Part shown: positions 1-9,332 of the stretch, in pieces
How positions within the stretch are numbered: the stretch's first letter is position 1
Layout: the number at the start of each line of letters is the position of its first letter
Source of the DNA: Chryseobacterium sp.
Lineage (GTDB): Bacteria > Bacteroidota > Bacteroidia > Flavobacteriales > Weeksellaceae
Direction: 5' to 3'
DNA length: 64,000 nt
Assembly (NCBI GenBank): GCA_031277615.1
Contig: JAITMC010000035.1
Span: 1 to 64,000 of the forward strand
Notes under the pieces: model-generated
What the model saw: the letters and a program-made list of their open reading frames with translations, nothing else
Database searches by the model: none
Told to the model about the DNA's origin: nothing
Position numbers and translations under genes: made by a program

Positions 1-26
1 ATAACTATGTAATGGTTAAAAATAAT

Positions 27-90
27 AAAAAGTTATTTCCGTAAAATTTTTTGAGCTATAAAGGCTCAAAATTTTCCAGAATAACTTTTT
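27..90 (-). terminator. Long nested hairpin, likely terminator of the helicase gene
   Basis: Outer arms at 27-37 and 80-90 (AAAAAGTTATT / AATAACTTTTT) enclose inner arms at 43-56 and 64-75 ending in GAGC / GCTC. On the minus strand it lies just past the helicase stop and runs into a T-rich tail. Seen directly; the termination role is inferred. Confidence 0.6.
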
Positions 91-130
91 AACTTACACA
101 GTTAGTGAGACACTACCAATAAAAATATTT

Positions 131-2260
131 TTAAACCCTACCTTTCTCCTTCAAAAAATTATAATGATTAATCAAAATCCTGATTTCATTGAATTCAAAA
201 TCATTCGGAAGGGCATTCTTCCATTCCGTTAAGGTTTCATGAGGTTTTTTATAGAACTCCGTTTCAAAAGCTTTGATCTTATCTGAAGTAATGACTCTTG
301 AAATATCCAGCAATCCCTGCTCTGCAAATTTAGCAAGATGCCCGATCACGGTTTCTTTTACCAATCCTCTTTCCAGGGCGATTTCACCAATGGTTTTTCC
401 CTGTTCAAACAACTGGAAGGTCAGTACCTGAGAAGGAACCTTTGCAATTTTCATGCTTACCTCTTTGTCATTTTTTTCATCTAAAAGTTTAGTTTCCAGA
501 AGATATGCCTCTTTCAGGCTGTTCAGGTATTCTTCCGTATCTTCCAGCCAGTTTCTGAATTCCTCGTTATACTGTTTCAGTCCCTTAGCTCCTTTGATCT
601 CGGCATAGAAATCTTTCAGCGGATTAAAGACCTTATCCCGGATCTCTACAAAGAAGAAGTTGACCGCTCCTTTCGTTTTATTTTCAATCTCAGACCATTC
701 TTCTTTCTGCTCAATAAAATTGTTGACCTTCTGGGAAATTACCCTTTCCAGCTTTTCAAAGATCTTTCCGAGGTTGACAATTTCATGCTTCAGCTGAACA
801 TACAGCTGGTTGGTTTTCACATGATCAATATTCTTTGTGGCAATAGAAAGCCTGTTCCAGTCTTCCACTTCTTTCAGGAACCACAGGCAGTTGACCGTGC
901 GGAGTACTTTCCGGATGCTGTAGTCATATTTTTCCTTATTCAGGATCTCTTCTACGTTATCATTGGCAAATGTACTGCCCTGAAACTGCAGAATTCTGTT
1001 GTCTTTAAAAATAACATCGGGAGTAATTCTGGATTTTAGGACAATCCCTTCCAGTGTGCGACACCGCGACAGGGCTACATACACCTGACCTGCCGTAAAA
1101 CTCTTCCCGGCATCAATGATTACCTTATCAAAAGTAAGTCCCTGGCTTTTATGAATCGTTACGGCCCATGCCAGCTTAATCGGGAACTGTTCAAAGCTTC
1201 CCAATACTTCTTCCTGAATATTTTTTTCGGTATCCAGAAAATACTTTTTCTGTTCCCAGACTTCTCTTTTTACGGTAATTTCTCTTTCACTGCCGTCCAG
1301 TACCACTTTGATCTCATTTTCATCCAGTGCTGAAATTTCGCCCAGTTTTCCGTTAAAATATTTCTTCTCCCCGGAAATATCATTCCTGATAAACATGACC
1401 TGCGCTCCGATTTTCAATTCCAAAAACTGCTCGTTCGGAAACTGATTTTCTTTGAAATCACCAAAGAGCTTGGCTTCATAGGTACTGGGAGTAACTTTGA
1501 TTTCCGCAAGTTTTTCCTGGTTGATCTCATCCGCCATCTTATTGTGGGAGCAGAGATATACGTAAGATTCGCTTCCCATTTCAAAATCAGGATCGTATCT
1601 TTCATTCAGGAGGTTAAAATCTATATTGGCAGTATCGCCGTCGCGGATGGCATTCAGAATTTCAAGAAATGTTTCGTCAGACTGACGGTAAACTTTCGTT
1701 AATTCAATCGTTAAAAGGGGAATATCTTTTACAGCAAGACTGTCGAAAAAGAAAGGAGAATCATAACACATCTTTAAAATATGCTCATCTCTTACTACCG
1801 GTGGAAGCTGATAAAGATCTCCGATGAACAGCATCTGTACGCCACCGAAACGCTGGTTGTTTCTTCTGATAAACCTCAGAGAAAAATCCATCATGTCCAG
1901 AACATCGGCCCTGAGCATAGATACCTCGTCAATAATAAGCACTTCGACCTCTCTTAAAAGCTTAAGCTTATCTTTCCGGTACTTAAAATGGGGCATCAGA
2001 TCGGCAATATTATTGGCCAGACTTCCGTCTATGCGGTCTGTAGTAGGCAAAAATGTTCTTAAAGGCAGCCCGAACATCGAATGAATGGTAACACCACCGG
2101 CATTGATCGCGGCAATTCCCGTAGGAGCCACTACGATATATTTCTTTTTCGTCCTTTTTACAAAATCATTGAGAAAGGTCGTTTTACCGGTTCCTGCTTT
2201 TCCTGTAAGAAAAACACTTCTGTTCGTATGCTCTATTAAGTCAAAAAAATGATTGTTCAT
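131..2260 (-). CDS. PIF1/RecD2-like superfamily 1 DNA helicase with C-terminal helix-turn-helix
   Basis: A 709-residue ATP-dependent helicase, presumably 5'-3' and acting on DNA in the cytoplasm. Walker A (GKAGTGKT) is at residues 20-27, Walker B (IIDEVSM) near 109-115, and the late helicase motifs TIHKSQGLTFD and YVALSRCR lie in the middle of the protein, as in PIF1-family enzymes. The last 150 residues hold a helicase-associated helix-turn-helix (GKTIGEIALERGLVKETV). The frame stays open to 2434, but the ATG at 2260 places MNNHFFDLIEHTNRSVFLTG directly before Walker A as family members do, and the longer version would overlap the divergent lipoprotein gene. Exact cellular role unknown; replication or repair accessory work is likely. 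Confidence 0.85.
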   Translation of the reverse strand: MNNHFFDLIEHTNRSVFLTGKAGTGKTTFLNDFVKRTKKKYIVVAPTGIAAINAGGVTIHSMFGLPLRTFLPTTDRIDGSLANNIADLMPHFKYRKDKLKLLREVEVLIIDEVSMLRADVLDMMDFSLRFIRRNNQRFGGVQMLFIGDLYQLPPVVRDEHILKMCYDSPFFFDSLAVKDIPLLTIELTKVYRQSDETFLEILNAIRDGDTANIDFNLLNERYDPDFEMGSESYVYLCSHNKMADEINQEKLAEIKVTPSTYEAKLFGDFKENQFPNEQFLELKIGAQVMFIRNDISGEKKYFNGKLGEISALDENEIKVVLDGSEREITVKREVWEQKKYFLDTEKNIQEEVLGSFEQFPIKLAWAVTIHKSQGLTFDKVIIDAGKSFTAGQVYVALSRCRTLEGIVLKSRITPDVIFKDNRILQFQGSTFANDNVEEILNKEKYDYSIRKVLRTVNCLWFLKEVEDWNRLSIATKNIDHVKTNQLYVQLKHEIVNLGKIFEKLERVISQKVNNFIEQKEEWSEIENKTKGAVNFFFVEIRDKVFNPLKDFYAEIKGAKGLKQYNEEFRNWLEDTEEYLNSLKEAYLLETKLLDEKNDKEVSMKIAKVPSQVLTFQLFEQGKTIGEIALERGLVKETVIGHLAKFAEQGLLDISRVITSDKIKAFETEFYKKPHETLTEWKNALPNDFEFNEIRILINHYNFLKEKGRV

Positions 2261-2342
2261 CGCTTCAAAAATACGGAAAATGAATTTGATTTCCTTACCT
2301 TGGCATAACTTTTGAAAATTCTCAAACAGAAAGTTATTTTTT

Positions 2343-2789
2343 ATGAAAAAAATTTTCATCCCTTTTCCAATGCTGCTATTTTGTGCTGTCATTAGCTTCG
2401 TTTCCTGCAATTCCTCTAAAAATGCGGGAACCAATCTTCCTAAGGATATTGCCCAGAGACCGGCAGATGAAGACAGTCAGCGGTATGAGCAGGCACAGCT
2501 CGATAAGTTAAAAGCTTCCATAGATGCCGAAGCCTCTGCAAAATGTACTGATGCTTCCGAATGGGCTTTTGCTCCGATGGGTACGAAGGCCTGCGGAGGA
2601 CCTCAGCTGTATATTGCCTATCCTAAGAAAAAGGAAGCTTCTATTCTGTCGAGAATTAATGTATACACGGAAAAAATGAAAGCATTTAATGAAAAATACA
2701 ATATTACATCCGACTGTATGATGATAATGCCACCTACAGCGGTGAAGTGTTCCGGAGGAAAACCAGTTCTTATTACGGATGCCCAATAG
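2343..2789 (+). CDS. Small lipoprotein with four conserved-looking cysteines
   Basis: This 148-residue protein starts with a lipoprotein signal (hydrophobic stretch, then VSC with the lipidated Cys at 22), so it should be anchored in the outer or inner membrane. The mature part has four cysteines (68, 84, 125, 136), which could form two disulfides in the periplasm. A charged helical linker (about 35-65) precedes the Cys-bearing domain. I do not recognise a named family and assign no function. It diverges from the helicase gene with about 80 bp between starts and is followed by a hairpin shared with the convergent carbonic anhydrase gene. Confidence 0.75.
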   Translation: MKKIFIPFPMLLFCAVISFVSCNSSKNAGTNLPKDIAQRPADEDSQRYEQAQLDKLKASIDAEASAKCTDASEWAFAPMGTKACGGPQLYIAYPKKKEASILSRINVYTEKMKAFNEKYNITSDCMMIMPPTAVKCSGGKPVLITDAQ

Positions 2790-2876
2790 AAAAGAAAAAA
2801 ATCAAAGCAAAGGTTATATATCCCGTTGAATTTTCAACAAAAACTCACTCAGGAGTTGATACTAAGGATTAAAAAG

Positions 2877-2907
2877 AAGCTCTGTCCATGAATTGGGCAG
2901 AGCTTTT
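2877..2907. terminator. Bidirectional terminator between convergent genes
   Basis: Arms AAGCTCTGTCC (2877-2887) and GGGCAGAGCTT (2895-2905) with one G-U pair and a 7-nt loop, followed by a T run on the plus strand and by A/T-rich DNA on the other side. It sits between the lipoprotein and the carbonic anhydrase genes. Confidence 0.75.
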
Positions 2908-2926
2908 ATTACTCTATACAATGAAA

Positions 2927-3463
2927 TTAATATTCAATATCTTTTACATTTTCTTTATACCATGAGGAATATTTTACATAATTATCTGCAATTCTGTTTA
3001 CTTCTCCTTCCAGCAGCTGTGCGGAAATGTCTTTAATCTTTTTTGCAGGCACACCGCCCCAGACTTCTCCGGATTTGATGTGGGTTCCCTGTGTAACCAC
3101 TGATCCGGCGCCTACAATAGAATTTTCTTCTACCAGGCAGTCATCCATCACAATTGCACCCATCCCGATCAGCACATTGTCTTTCACCGTGCATCCGTGA
3201 ACAATCGCATTATGGCCGATGGAAACATTATTCCCGATATTCAAAGGGTGTTTCTGATAGGTACAGTGCAGCATGGCATTATCCTGTACATTTACTTTAT
3301 TTCCCATTTTAATGTAATGAACATCCCCTCTGATCACAGCATTATACCAGATACTGCAGTTCTCACCCATTGTAACATCCCCGATAATGGTTGCTGTTTC
3401 CGCTAAAAAAGTTCCTTCACCTATCTGAGGTGTTTTTCCTAAAAGTTCTTTTATAATTGCCAT
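2927..3463 (-). CDS. Gamma-carbonic anhydrase family protein (left-handed beta-helix)
   Basis: A 178-residue protein with the hexapeptide repeats of a left-handed parallel beta-helix through residues 10-150, as in YrdA, PaaY and CamH proteins. Three histidines in the spacing of the trimeric zinc site are visible: H66 (AMLHCT), H84 (SIGHNA) and H89 (IVHGCTV). Reversible CO2 hydration is the family reaction, though many YrdA-like members have little measured activity, so a metal-binding housekeeping role is also possible. No signal peptide, so cytosolic. It is a lone gene, divergent from the Nfu gene. Confidence 0.85.
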   Translation of the reverse strand: MAIIKELLGKTPQIGEGTFLAETATIIGDVTMGENCSIWYNAVIRGDVHYIKMGNKVNVQDNAMLHCTYQKHPLNIGNNVSIGHNAIVHGCTVKDNVLIGMGAIVMDDCLVEENSIVGAGSVVTQGTHIKSGEVWGGVPAKKIKDISAQLLEGEVNRIADNYVKYSSWYKENVKDIEY

Positions 3464-3629
3464 AATTTTAATTTAATATATCCATTTGAAAGTATCCGCG
3501 TACTGCTTCCGACTCTTCTTTGACATCAATGACAGAAAAATATTTCTTTTCAGTTCCTGTCTTTATTTTCAAATCACAGTGATAGCAAAAATCTAATTTC
3601 AAATCTTTAAGTTCTAAATTCTAATTGCG

Positions 3630-3637
3630 TATTTTTG
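3630..3637 (+). promoter_or_regulatory. Bacteroidota -7 element (TATTTTTG) for the Nfu gene
   Basis: TATTTTTG matches the TAnnTTTG -7 consensus of Bacteroidota sigma factor and ends 21 bp before the chosen ATG at 3659. Confidence 0.5.
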
Positions 3638-3658
3638 TATCTCAAATTTAACGAAAAA

Positions 3659-4537
3659 ATGCGTACGATACTTATAGAACCAACCGAAAACCCTAAAGTG
3701 ATGAAATTTGTTGCCGATTACAATCTCATTCCGGGGTCTCTGGAGTTGGACAGAAGTTCAGATATTTCAGAAATTCCATTGGCACAGGAGCTTTTCAATT
3801 ATCCTTTTGTGGAAAGAGTTTTCATTACGGCTAATTTTGTAGCCGTAGCCAAACAGGATACTGTTGAATGGGAACATGTTGCAGAAAGTCTGAAAAATGT
3901 TATTGAGGATGAATTACTGGCCAATCCCAGAATTTACCTTCAGAAAAAGAAGGAGATGTATCAGATCTATGCGGAGATGACTCCTAACCCCAATGTGATG
4001 AAATTCGTTTCCAACAAGCTTTTGCTGGAAGGTTTTGTAGAGGTGAAATCAAGAGATGCAGCAGATGGCGTTCCTTTGGCTCAGGCTGTATTCAACGAGT
4101 TTGATTTTGCTAAGGAAGTTTTCATTTCCGATAATTTTGTTGCCGTAACCCGGGATAATTCGGTGGAATGGCATGAGGTAATGATGGCTGTACGTGCTCT
4201 GATTGCTGAATATCTTCAGAACGGAGGAGCTATTTCCAATCTTGAGCCTCAGAAGCATGAAAATCCGGTAGAAAAGATCATCAACAGAGATTATACGGAA
4301 GATGAGCAGAAAATTTCTGATATTTTAAATGAGTATGTTGCTCCTGCCGTAGAAAATGACGGCGGAAAGATTTCCCTTATGGAATACGATCAGGAAAATA
4401 AAACGGCAAAAATGCTTCTACAGGGAGCCTGCTCAGGTTGTCCAAGCTCTACAGCCACTCTGAAAAACGGCATTGAGAATATCCTGAAACAGTTTGTTCC
4501 TGATCTCGTAGAAAGAGTGGAAGCTGTAAACGGATAA
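3659..4537 (+). CDS. NifU family Fe-S cluster scaffold with two N-terminal Nfu domains
   Basis: This 292-residue protein carries two copies of the Nfu/NifU N-terminal domain (first from MRTILIEPTENPKVMKF; second around residue 104, AEMTPNPNVMKF) and then the NifU C-terminal domain with the cluster-binding CSGC motif near residue 260. It should assemble or carry Fe-S clusters to apoproteins in the cytosol. The ATG at 3659 is preferred over an upstream in-frame codon at 3635 because it lies 21 bp after a -7 element and starts the conserved domain. It precedes hemH by 90 bp on the same strand, which suits shared iron use. Confidence 0.88.
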   Translation: MRTILIEPTENPKVMKFVADYNLIPGSLELDRSSDISEIPLAQELFNYPFVERVFITANFVAVAKQDTVEWEHVAESLKNVIEDELLANPRIYLQKKKEMYQIYAEMTPNPNVMKFVSNKLLLEGFVEVKSRDAADGVPLAQAVFNEFDFAKEVFISDNFVAVTRDNSVEWHEVMMAVRALIAEYLQNGGAISNLEPQKHENPVEKIINRDYTEDEQKISDILNEYVAPAVENDGGKISLMEYDQENKTAKMLLQGACSGCPSSTATLKNGIENILKQFVPDLVERVEAVNG

Positions 4538-4627
4538 CCGTTGGGAAAATGCGGTTTTCATATCTGAATGATGAAATCCAGCCTTACCTCAGCCATTGAA
4601 ATGATATCTAATTAAAAAAATAAAGTT

Positions 4628-5668
4628 TTGCAGAAAGCAAAGAAAGGAATTTTACTGGTCAATCTCGGATCGCCAAGATCTACGGCGGTAAATGATGTAA
4701 AGGAATATCTTGATGAATTCCTGATGGATGAAAGAGTTATTGATTACCGCTGGATCGGCCGTGCACTTCTTGTTCAGGGCATCATCTTAAAAACGAGACC
4801 TGCAAAATCGGCAGAAGCCTATAAAACGGTCTGGACAGATGAGGGTTCTCCACTGATTGTCATTACCGAAAAAATTCAGAAAAAGCTTCAGAAACTGGTG
4901 GATGTTCCCGTAGAAATCGGGATGCGGTATGCACAGCCAAGCATTGAGGCAGGTATCCAGAAACTGGTGGATCAGGGGGTTTCGGAAATTGTTCTTTTCC
5001 CACTGTATCCTCAATATGCGATGAGTACCACTGAAACCGTTATTGAAAAGGCGGAGGAAGTCAGAAAGAAGAAGTTTCCGGGGGTGAAGATCAATTATAT
5101 CCAGCCTTTCTACAACAGGGATATTTATATCAACTGTCTGGCGGAAAGTATTAAAGAGAAACTTCCTGACCATTTTGATGCCTTACAGTTCTCTTATCAC
5201 GGAGTTCCTGAAAGACATCTTTATAAGACAGATCCGTCAAACACCTGCAAAATTGATGATGCCAACTGTATCAACAGCCAGGTAGATACCCATAATGCTT
5301 ACTGCTACAGGCATCAATGCTATAAAACAACGGAAGCGGTTATTGCTAAAATGGGACTTCCTAAGGAAAAAACCATTGTTTCGTTCCAGTCAAGGCTGGG
5401 AAAAGATAAATGGATCGAGCCTTATACCGATGAAACATTAGAAACGATCCCCGGAAAAGGGATTAAAAACCTGGCAGTAGTATGTCCTGCTTTTGTTTCT
5501 GACTGCCTGGAAACTTTAGAAGAAATTTCAGTGGAAGGAAAAGAGCAGTTTCAGCATGCCGGCGGTGAAAACTTCCATTATATTCCATGCCTGAATGATG
5601 AGGACCGTTGGATTGAAGTGGTAAAAACCCTTTGTGAGGAAAAGCTGAATGATTTCTATCTGGTGTAA
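4628..5668 (+). CDS. hemH: Ferrochelatase, TTG start
   Basis: Ferrochelatase inserts Fe2+ into protoporphyrin IX as the last step of protoheme synthesis. The 346-residue protein opens with GILLVNLGSP, has the family FSYHGVPERH motif with the catalytic His at 191, and a late LETLEE acidic stretch. Several Cys in residues 207-231 (CKIDDANC, YCYRHQC) fit bacterial forms with extra cysteines. The start is TTG: an in-frame TAA at 4613-4615 excludes any upstream start and the next Met is well inside the conserved fold. A strong terminator follows. Confidence 0.93.
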   Translation: MQKAKKGILLVNLGSPRSTAVNDVKEYLDEFLMDERVIDYRWIGRALLVQGIILKTRPAKSAEAYKTVWTDEGSPLIVITEKIQKKLQKLVDVPVEIGMRYAQPSIEAGIQKLVDQGVSEIVLFPLYPQYAMSTTETVIEKAEEVRKKKFPGVKINYIQPFYNRDIYINCLAESIKEKLPDHFDALQFSYHGVPERHLYKTDPSNTCKIDDANCINSQVDTHNAYCYRHQCYKTTEAVIAKMGLPKEKTIVSFQSRLGKDKWIEPYTDETLETIPGKGIKNLAVVCPAFVSDCLETLEEISVEGKEQFQHAGGENFHYIPCLNDEDRWIEVVKTLCEEKLNDFYLV

Positions 5669-5691
5669 TTCACATCCCTTAAAAATATACA

Positions 5692-5722
5692 AAAGGCCGC
5701 AAGTCATTCCTGCGGCCTTTTT
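5692..5722. terminator. Strong bidirectional terminator
   Basis: Perfect 10-bp arms AAAGGCCGCA (5692-5701) and TGCGGCCTTT (5711-5720) with a 9-nt loop and flanking A and T runs, between the convergent hemH and M4 protease genes. Confidence 0.9.
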
Positions 5723-5748
5723 ATTGAATATATTAAAAAAGGTTGAAG

Positions 5749-7707
5749 TTATTTTTTTATCAGGTTGCCTGCATTCTGTCCGTTTACCATAACCAGGTAT
5801 ACCCCGGAAAGGATGTTGGAAGGAAGCTGGATATCAAGCTTATTAACGCCGTCTTTAAGGTCAACTTTTTCAGAAAGTTCTTTCTTACCGGTTAAGCTGA
5901 TTACTTCTACCGTTCCTTTTCCTGCTTTCCCTTCAAAACTTACCGTAAACCTGTCGGTTGCCGGATTAGGACTGATCGTATAAGGATTAGCCACTGAAGT
6001 CGTCGCTGCAATAATTCCTGCAGCAGAAGTTCCTCCGCCAACTCCAACGGCATTCCATGCATTGGTCACCTGAGTTACCTCATTGCTTCCGGCTCCATAC
6101 AGATCGGCTGCGGCCTGAAGAGAATAGGTTCTGGCATTCGCATAGTTGGAGGATGAAGTAAGATAAGTCGTTAAAGTCCTGTAAGCAATAGCTCCGCCCC
6201 TATCCCAACCTATTCCATAAACCTGATAAGCAAAACCGTTATCATTAATGCCCGATCCGCCGGTTACCAGCAGATAATACCAAAAATCAAGAACTCCGGA
6301 ATTGGTGTGAACACTGCAATAGTCATTTGCCTTTGCCGGAACAGGACAGCCTGCAACAGAAGCATCCATCCAATAGGTTCCCTTATAGGTATCCGGCTGA
6401 CCTACCAGATTAGGATTAGCCATATCTCTGATGATAAAATTGAAATCTTCTCCTATCGTCCAACTTGCGCGGTTCGCCCTTGCCCAGTGCTCTATTGTAT
6501 TTCCAAAAATATCTGAAAAACCTTCATTCAGGGCTCCGGGCTCTCTTTGATAAGCAAGATTAGCTGTTTTGGAAGTCAATCCATGGGTAATTTCATGGCC
6601 ACAGATATCAAGAGATGTTAATGGTTTTCCTCCGTTGATGGCAAAACTTCCATCCCCATACACCATTCTGACTCCATCCCAAAATGCGTTGAAGTAATCA
6701 GTTCCGCAATGGACGTAAGATTTGATGGGAAAATGATTGTCATCTATGCTTTTTCTTCCGAACCTGGTATAATAGTAATCCAGGGTCATCTCTGCCCCCC
6801 AATGAGCATCACCTGCATATTCATCTCTGTCCCCATTGATATTGCTCCAGTTATTATCCGGATCGGTAAAATCTACAGCTCTGGAATAAGTAGTTCCTTT
6901 TTTCAGGTTATAGGTTTCTACAGCGGTACCTCCGTTTCTGCCGGTTTCTCTCAGCCTAAAGGTTCCATTGTACTCATCTGCTACGATATTCCTGCTTCCG
7001 CTATAGCCTGTTGTTGCAGTACCGGGAACGTTTATTTCGTGCATGACCGCATCTGCTCCCAATATTTTCCCGTTTCCGGCATCCACAAAAACATACTGTC
7101 TGCTTAAAGGTTTTTCTGCATAAATATCAAATTTATACGCTAATATTAAATCATTTGATGCATCATCAGACGGGTTTGAGTAATATACCAGTTCACCTTT
7201 CGGAATATAGCTCGCATCAGCATCATTAGATTCTTTTTTAATAAAATCCTCTTCTTCTTTATTTTGCCATTTGTAACGTTCAGCACCTACAAACGAAAGG
7301 GCATTTTGCAGTGCTAAAGCTTCAGAAATACCGGCTTTTGTGATAATTCTGTCTGGTATTTTAAGGAACCATGAACCTGTCTGGCTTATAATTCTTCCGG
7401 CTTTGGTCTGCACAGCCATGGTTGCATATTCTACAGGAATATCGTGAACAGTCTGCTGAAAACGGTGGGTTTCAAATCCCAGCTGATCTTTTTCGGTTCT
7501 CAGCTTACGACCTTGTCCAGGTGAAAATTTTTGAGTGGCCTTATCAAATAGAACAGGGTTTCCCTGAAAAGCGGGCATATTTTTTTCGAATCTCATCAAC
7601 TCTGCATGCCAACTGCTTTTGCCAGGAATTAATTGTGACGGAGTGTTTTGTCCAAAAACAAAAGCGCATACCCCTGCGCTTACTGCTAAAGTAAGTTTTG
7701 TTTTCAT
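5749..7707 (-). CDS. Secreted M4 (thermolysin-like) metalloprotease with T9SS sorting domain
   Basis: A 652-residue zinc endopeptidase. It has a signal peptide (cleavage near FGQ, residue 20), an N-terminal FTP/PepSY inhibitory propeptide to about residue 220, and the M4 catalytic domain with the zinc motif HEITH near residue 370 followed by GALNEGFSDIFG, which supplies the third ligand Glu. The last 75 residues are a T9SS type A sorting domain (TISPNPATDRFTV ... GVYLVMV). It should cross the inner membrane by Sec and the outer membrane by the type IX system, and degrade external protein. Single-gene unit; close relatives are the bacillolysin-like proteases of flavobacteria. Confidence 0.93.
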   Translation of the reverse strand: MKTKLTLAVSAGVCAFVFGQNTPSQLIPGKSSWHAELMRFEKNMPAFQGNPVLFDKATQKFSPGQGRKLRTEKDQLGFETHRFQQTVHDIPVEYATMAVQTKAGRIISQTGSWFLKIPDRIITKAGISEALALQNALSFVGAERYKWQNKEEEDFIKKESNDADASYIPKGELVYYSNPSDDASNDLILAYKFDIYAEKPLSRQYVFVDAGNGKILGADAVMHEINVPGTATTGYSGSRNIVADEYNGTFRLRETGRNGGTAVETYNLKKGTTYSRAVDFTDPDNNWSNINGDRDEYAGDAHWGAEMTLDYYYTRFGRKSIDDNHFPIKSYVHCGTDYFNAFWDGVRMVYGDGSFAINGGKPLTSLDICGHEITHGLTSKTANLAYQREPGALNEGFSDIFGNTIEHWARANRASWTIGEDFNFIIRDMANPNLVGQPDTYKGTYWMDASVAGCPVPAKANDYCSVHTNSGVLDFWYYLLVTGGSGINDNGFAYQVYGIGWDRGGAIAYRTLTTYLTSSSNYANARTYSLQAAADLYGAGSNEVTQVTNAWNAVGVGGGTSAAGIIAATTSVANPYTISPNPATDRFTVSFEGKAGKGTVEVISLTGKKELSEKVDLKDGVNKLDIQLPSNILSGVYLVMVNGQNAGNLIKK

Positions 7708-8033
7708 AAGAACTTATTTATTGATTACAGAAGCTAAATTATGAACATTTCACAATAATAAACAAATTAAATTATCATTAATTCAATTATTTTCATATAC
7801 GAACGTGAACAATTTAAAAATAAACTTATAAATAAATAAATATATCAAAAAATCATTTAACATAATGAAAATCTAATCTTAATAAATTCAACACAAATTG
7901 AAATTTCTTAAAATTATTTATCACGCTGTATTAAAAAATCCACAGCTTAAAAAGTCCATTTATAATCCACAGAAAAGGGGCCGTCTAAAAAAAGACAGCC
8001 CCCTTGATTTATAATATCTTAAAAAATGATTGA
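7708..8033. other. AT-rich gap upstream of the M4 protease gene
   Basis: A 326-bp stretch of very AT-rich DNA that should hold the minus-strand promoter of the protease gene on its left side and the terminator of the DUF5103 gene on its right. I see no coding sequence and no clear TAnnTTTG element. Confidence 0.5.
7975..8005 (-). terminator. Terminator of the DUF5103 gene
   Basis: Imperfect hairpin: AAGGGGCCGTCT (7975-7986) against AGACAGCCCCCTT (7993-8005 region) with an A6 loop. On the minus strand it lies directly after the stop at 8034. Confidence 0.65.
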
Positions 8034-9257
8034 TTATTTCTTATTGGAAATCGGTGTCCTGAATTCTCCATAGCCCATCAGGCCATCATAGTTTCTCCCG
8101 AAAGGAGCATAATATAAAAAGGCCTGGTAAAGGTTTTCAGTCTGCCAGAAATTTCCGTTGATCTCACCGAAATCCAGTCGTCCGTTGCTTCCTTTAGTGG
8201 CCAGAACGTAATTGTAGAATCCCTGTTTCAGGAATATCTTAGCTACATATCTTTTTCCTGCAGCATCGTAGTGCATCTGGTTTTCTTTGGATGGGATGAA
8301 GTTGTTAAAACCTCCCAGAACATAGAGTTCCCTATCCTCCACAGGATCAGATTCCAGAGAAAAATATACCCATGAATAATCAGCTTCGCGGTCTGCATTT
8401 CTTTCCAGTCCAAGATCATTTCTTCTGTAGTACCAGGCTCCGTTTACGTCCGGCTGATACTGATAATTTAATGGAAATGCCCATACCGGATGCAGATAGG
8501 TCTGATTAACGCCGTCGATAATCTCAGTATTAAACACCATATCGGCGGCTGTTTTTATATTTTTATTATCAAAATAGTAAAATTCATTATATCCTGGAAA
8601 CACAAGACTCATCTGTTGAAAAAGCAACTGATTTCCAAGAGTTGAACTGGGCTTTAAATTGTTGACGGTGACATTCGGATTGTTATTCTGCATAACATTC
8701 AGCGTCATAGAATTCACATTGGAAGTGATGTTATTTCCCTGTGCCACCACTTTGGCTTCCACCCTCTGGTTGATATCCGGATTTTTGGCATCCGCAATCC
8801 TTGAAATATTCAGCGCTATATTGGCAGCATCCTCCACTACATAAAACCGTCTTTTGAAAAGGGGCTTTTCCGGGGAATCTTTATAAACGATCAGCTCATA
8901 ATTTCCTGAAATCTTCGGCTGAATCTTATCATTGGGGAAAGTCAGTTTATAATGGGTATAAGGCTGAAGGGTATTGAAAGAATACTGAAACTGATCCAGC
9001 AGCGCATTCAGGGTTCCATTGGCATATTCCGTAAAAAACAGGTTATCATCGTTCCAGTTTCTGTCGTAATGCTTAATGGTGTATCGGTAGATTTCACTGC
9101 CGTTGGTAAGGTCGTCAAACCTAAGAACCAGTTGCTCACCCATTTTTATGACCGGGGTTTCATCGTTTGTCTGCGGGTTAAACAGCTGAATGCTCTGGAT
9201 ATTCTGTCCAAAAACAAGCCCGCCTAAAGAAAGTAAAAATATGCGCAAAGTTTTCAT
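8034..9257 (-). CDS. DUF5103 domain protein, secreted
   Basis: A 407-residue protein of the Bacteroidota DUF5103 family (type 9 secretion-linked group in many genomes, function unknown). It has a signal peptide (MKTLRIFLLSLGGLVFGQ), then beta-rich sequence with the family-like segments RFDDL...YRYTIKHYDRNWN near residues 50-75 and DLGLERNADREADYSWVYF near 280. The frame is open further upstream, but only the ATG at 9257 puts the signal peptide at the N-terminus. It diverges from the MBL hydrolase gene, the two starts lying 75 bp apart. Confidence 0.8.
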   Translation of the reverse strand: MKTLRIFLLSLGGLVFGQNIQSIQLFNPQTNDETPVIKMGEQLVLRFDDLTNGSEIYRYTIKHYDRNWNDDNLFFTEYANGTLNALLDQFQYSFNTLQPYTHYKLTFPNDKIQPKISGNYELIVYKDSPEKPLFKRRFYVVEDAANIALNISRIADAKNPDINQRVEAKVVAQGNNITSNVNSMTLNVMQNNNPNVTVNNLKPSSTLGNQLLFQQMSLVFPGYNEFYYFDNKNIKTAADMVFNTEIIDGVNQTYLHPVWAFPLNYQYQPDVNGAWYYRRNDLGLERNADREADYSWVYFSLESDPVEDRELYVLGGFNNFIPSKENQMHYDAAGKRYVAKIFLKQGFYNYVLATKGSNGRLDFGEINGNFWQTENLYQAFLYYAPFGRNYDGLMGYGEFRTPISNKK

Positions 9258-9307
9258 TATGACGAAGATAACGAAAAAATGGGAGTTTCTTAATAATATC
9301 GTACTTT

Positions 9308-9315
9308 TACTTTTG
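9308..9315 (+). promoter_or_regulatory. -7 element (TACTTTTG) for the MBL hydrolase gene
   Basis: TACTTTTG fits TAnnTTTG and ends 17 bp before the ATG at 9333. Confidence 0.5.
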
Positions 9316-9332
9316 AATAAAAAACATCCGAT

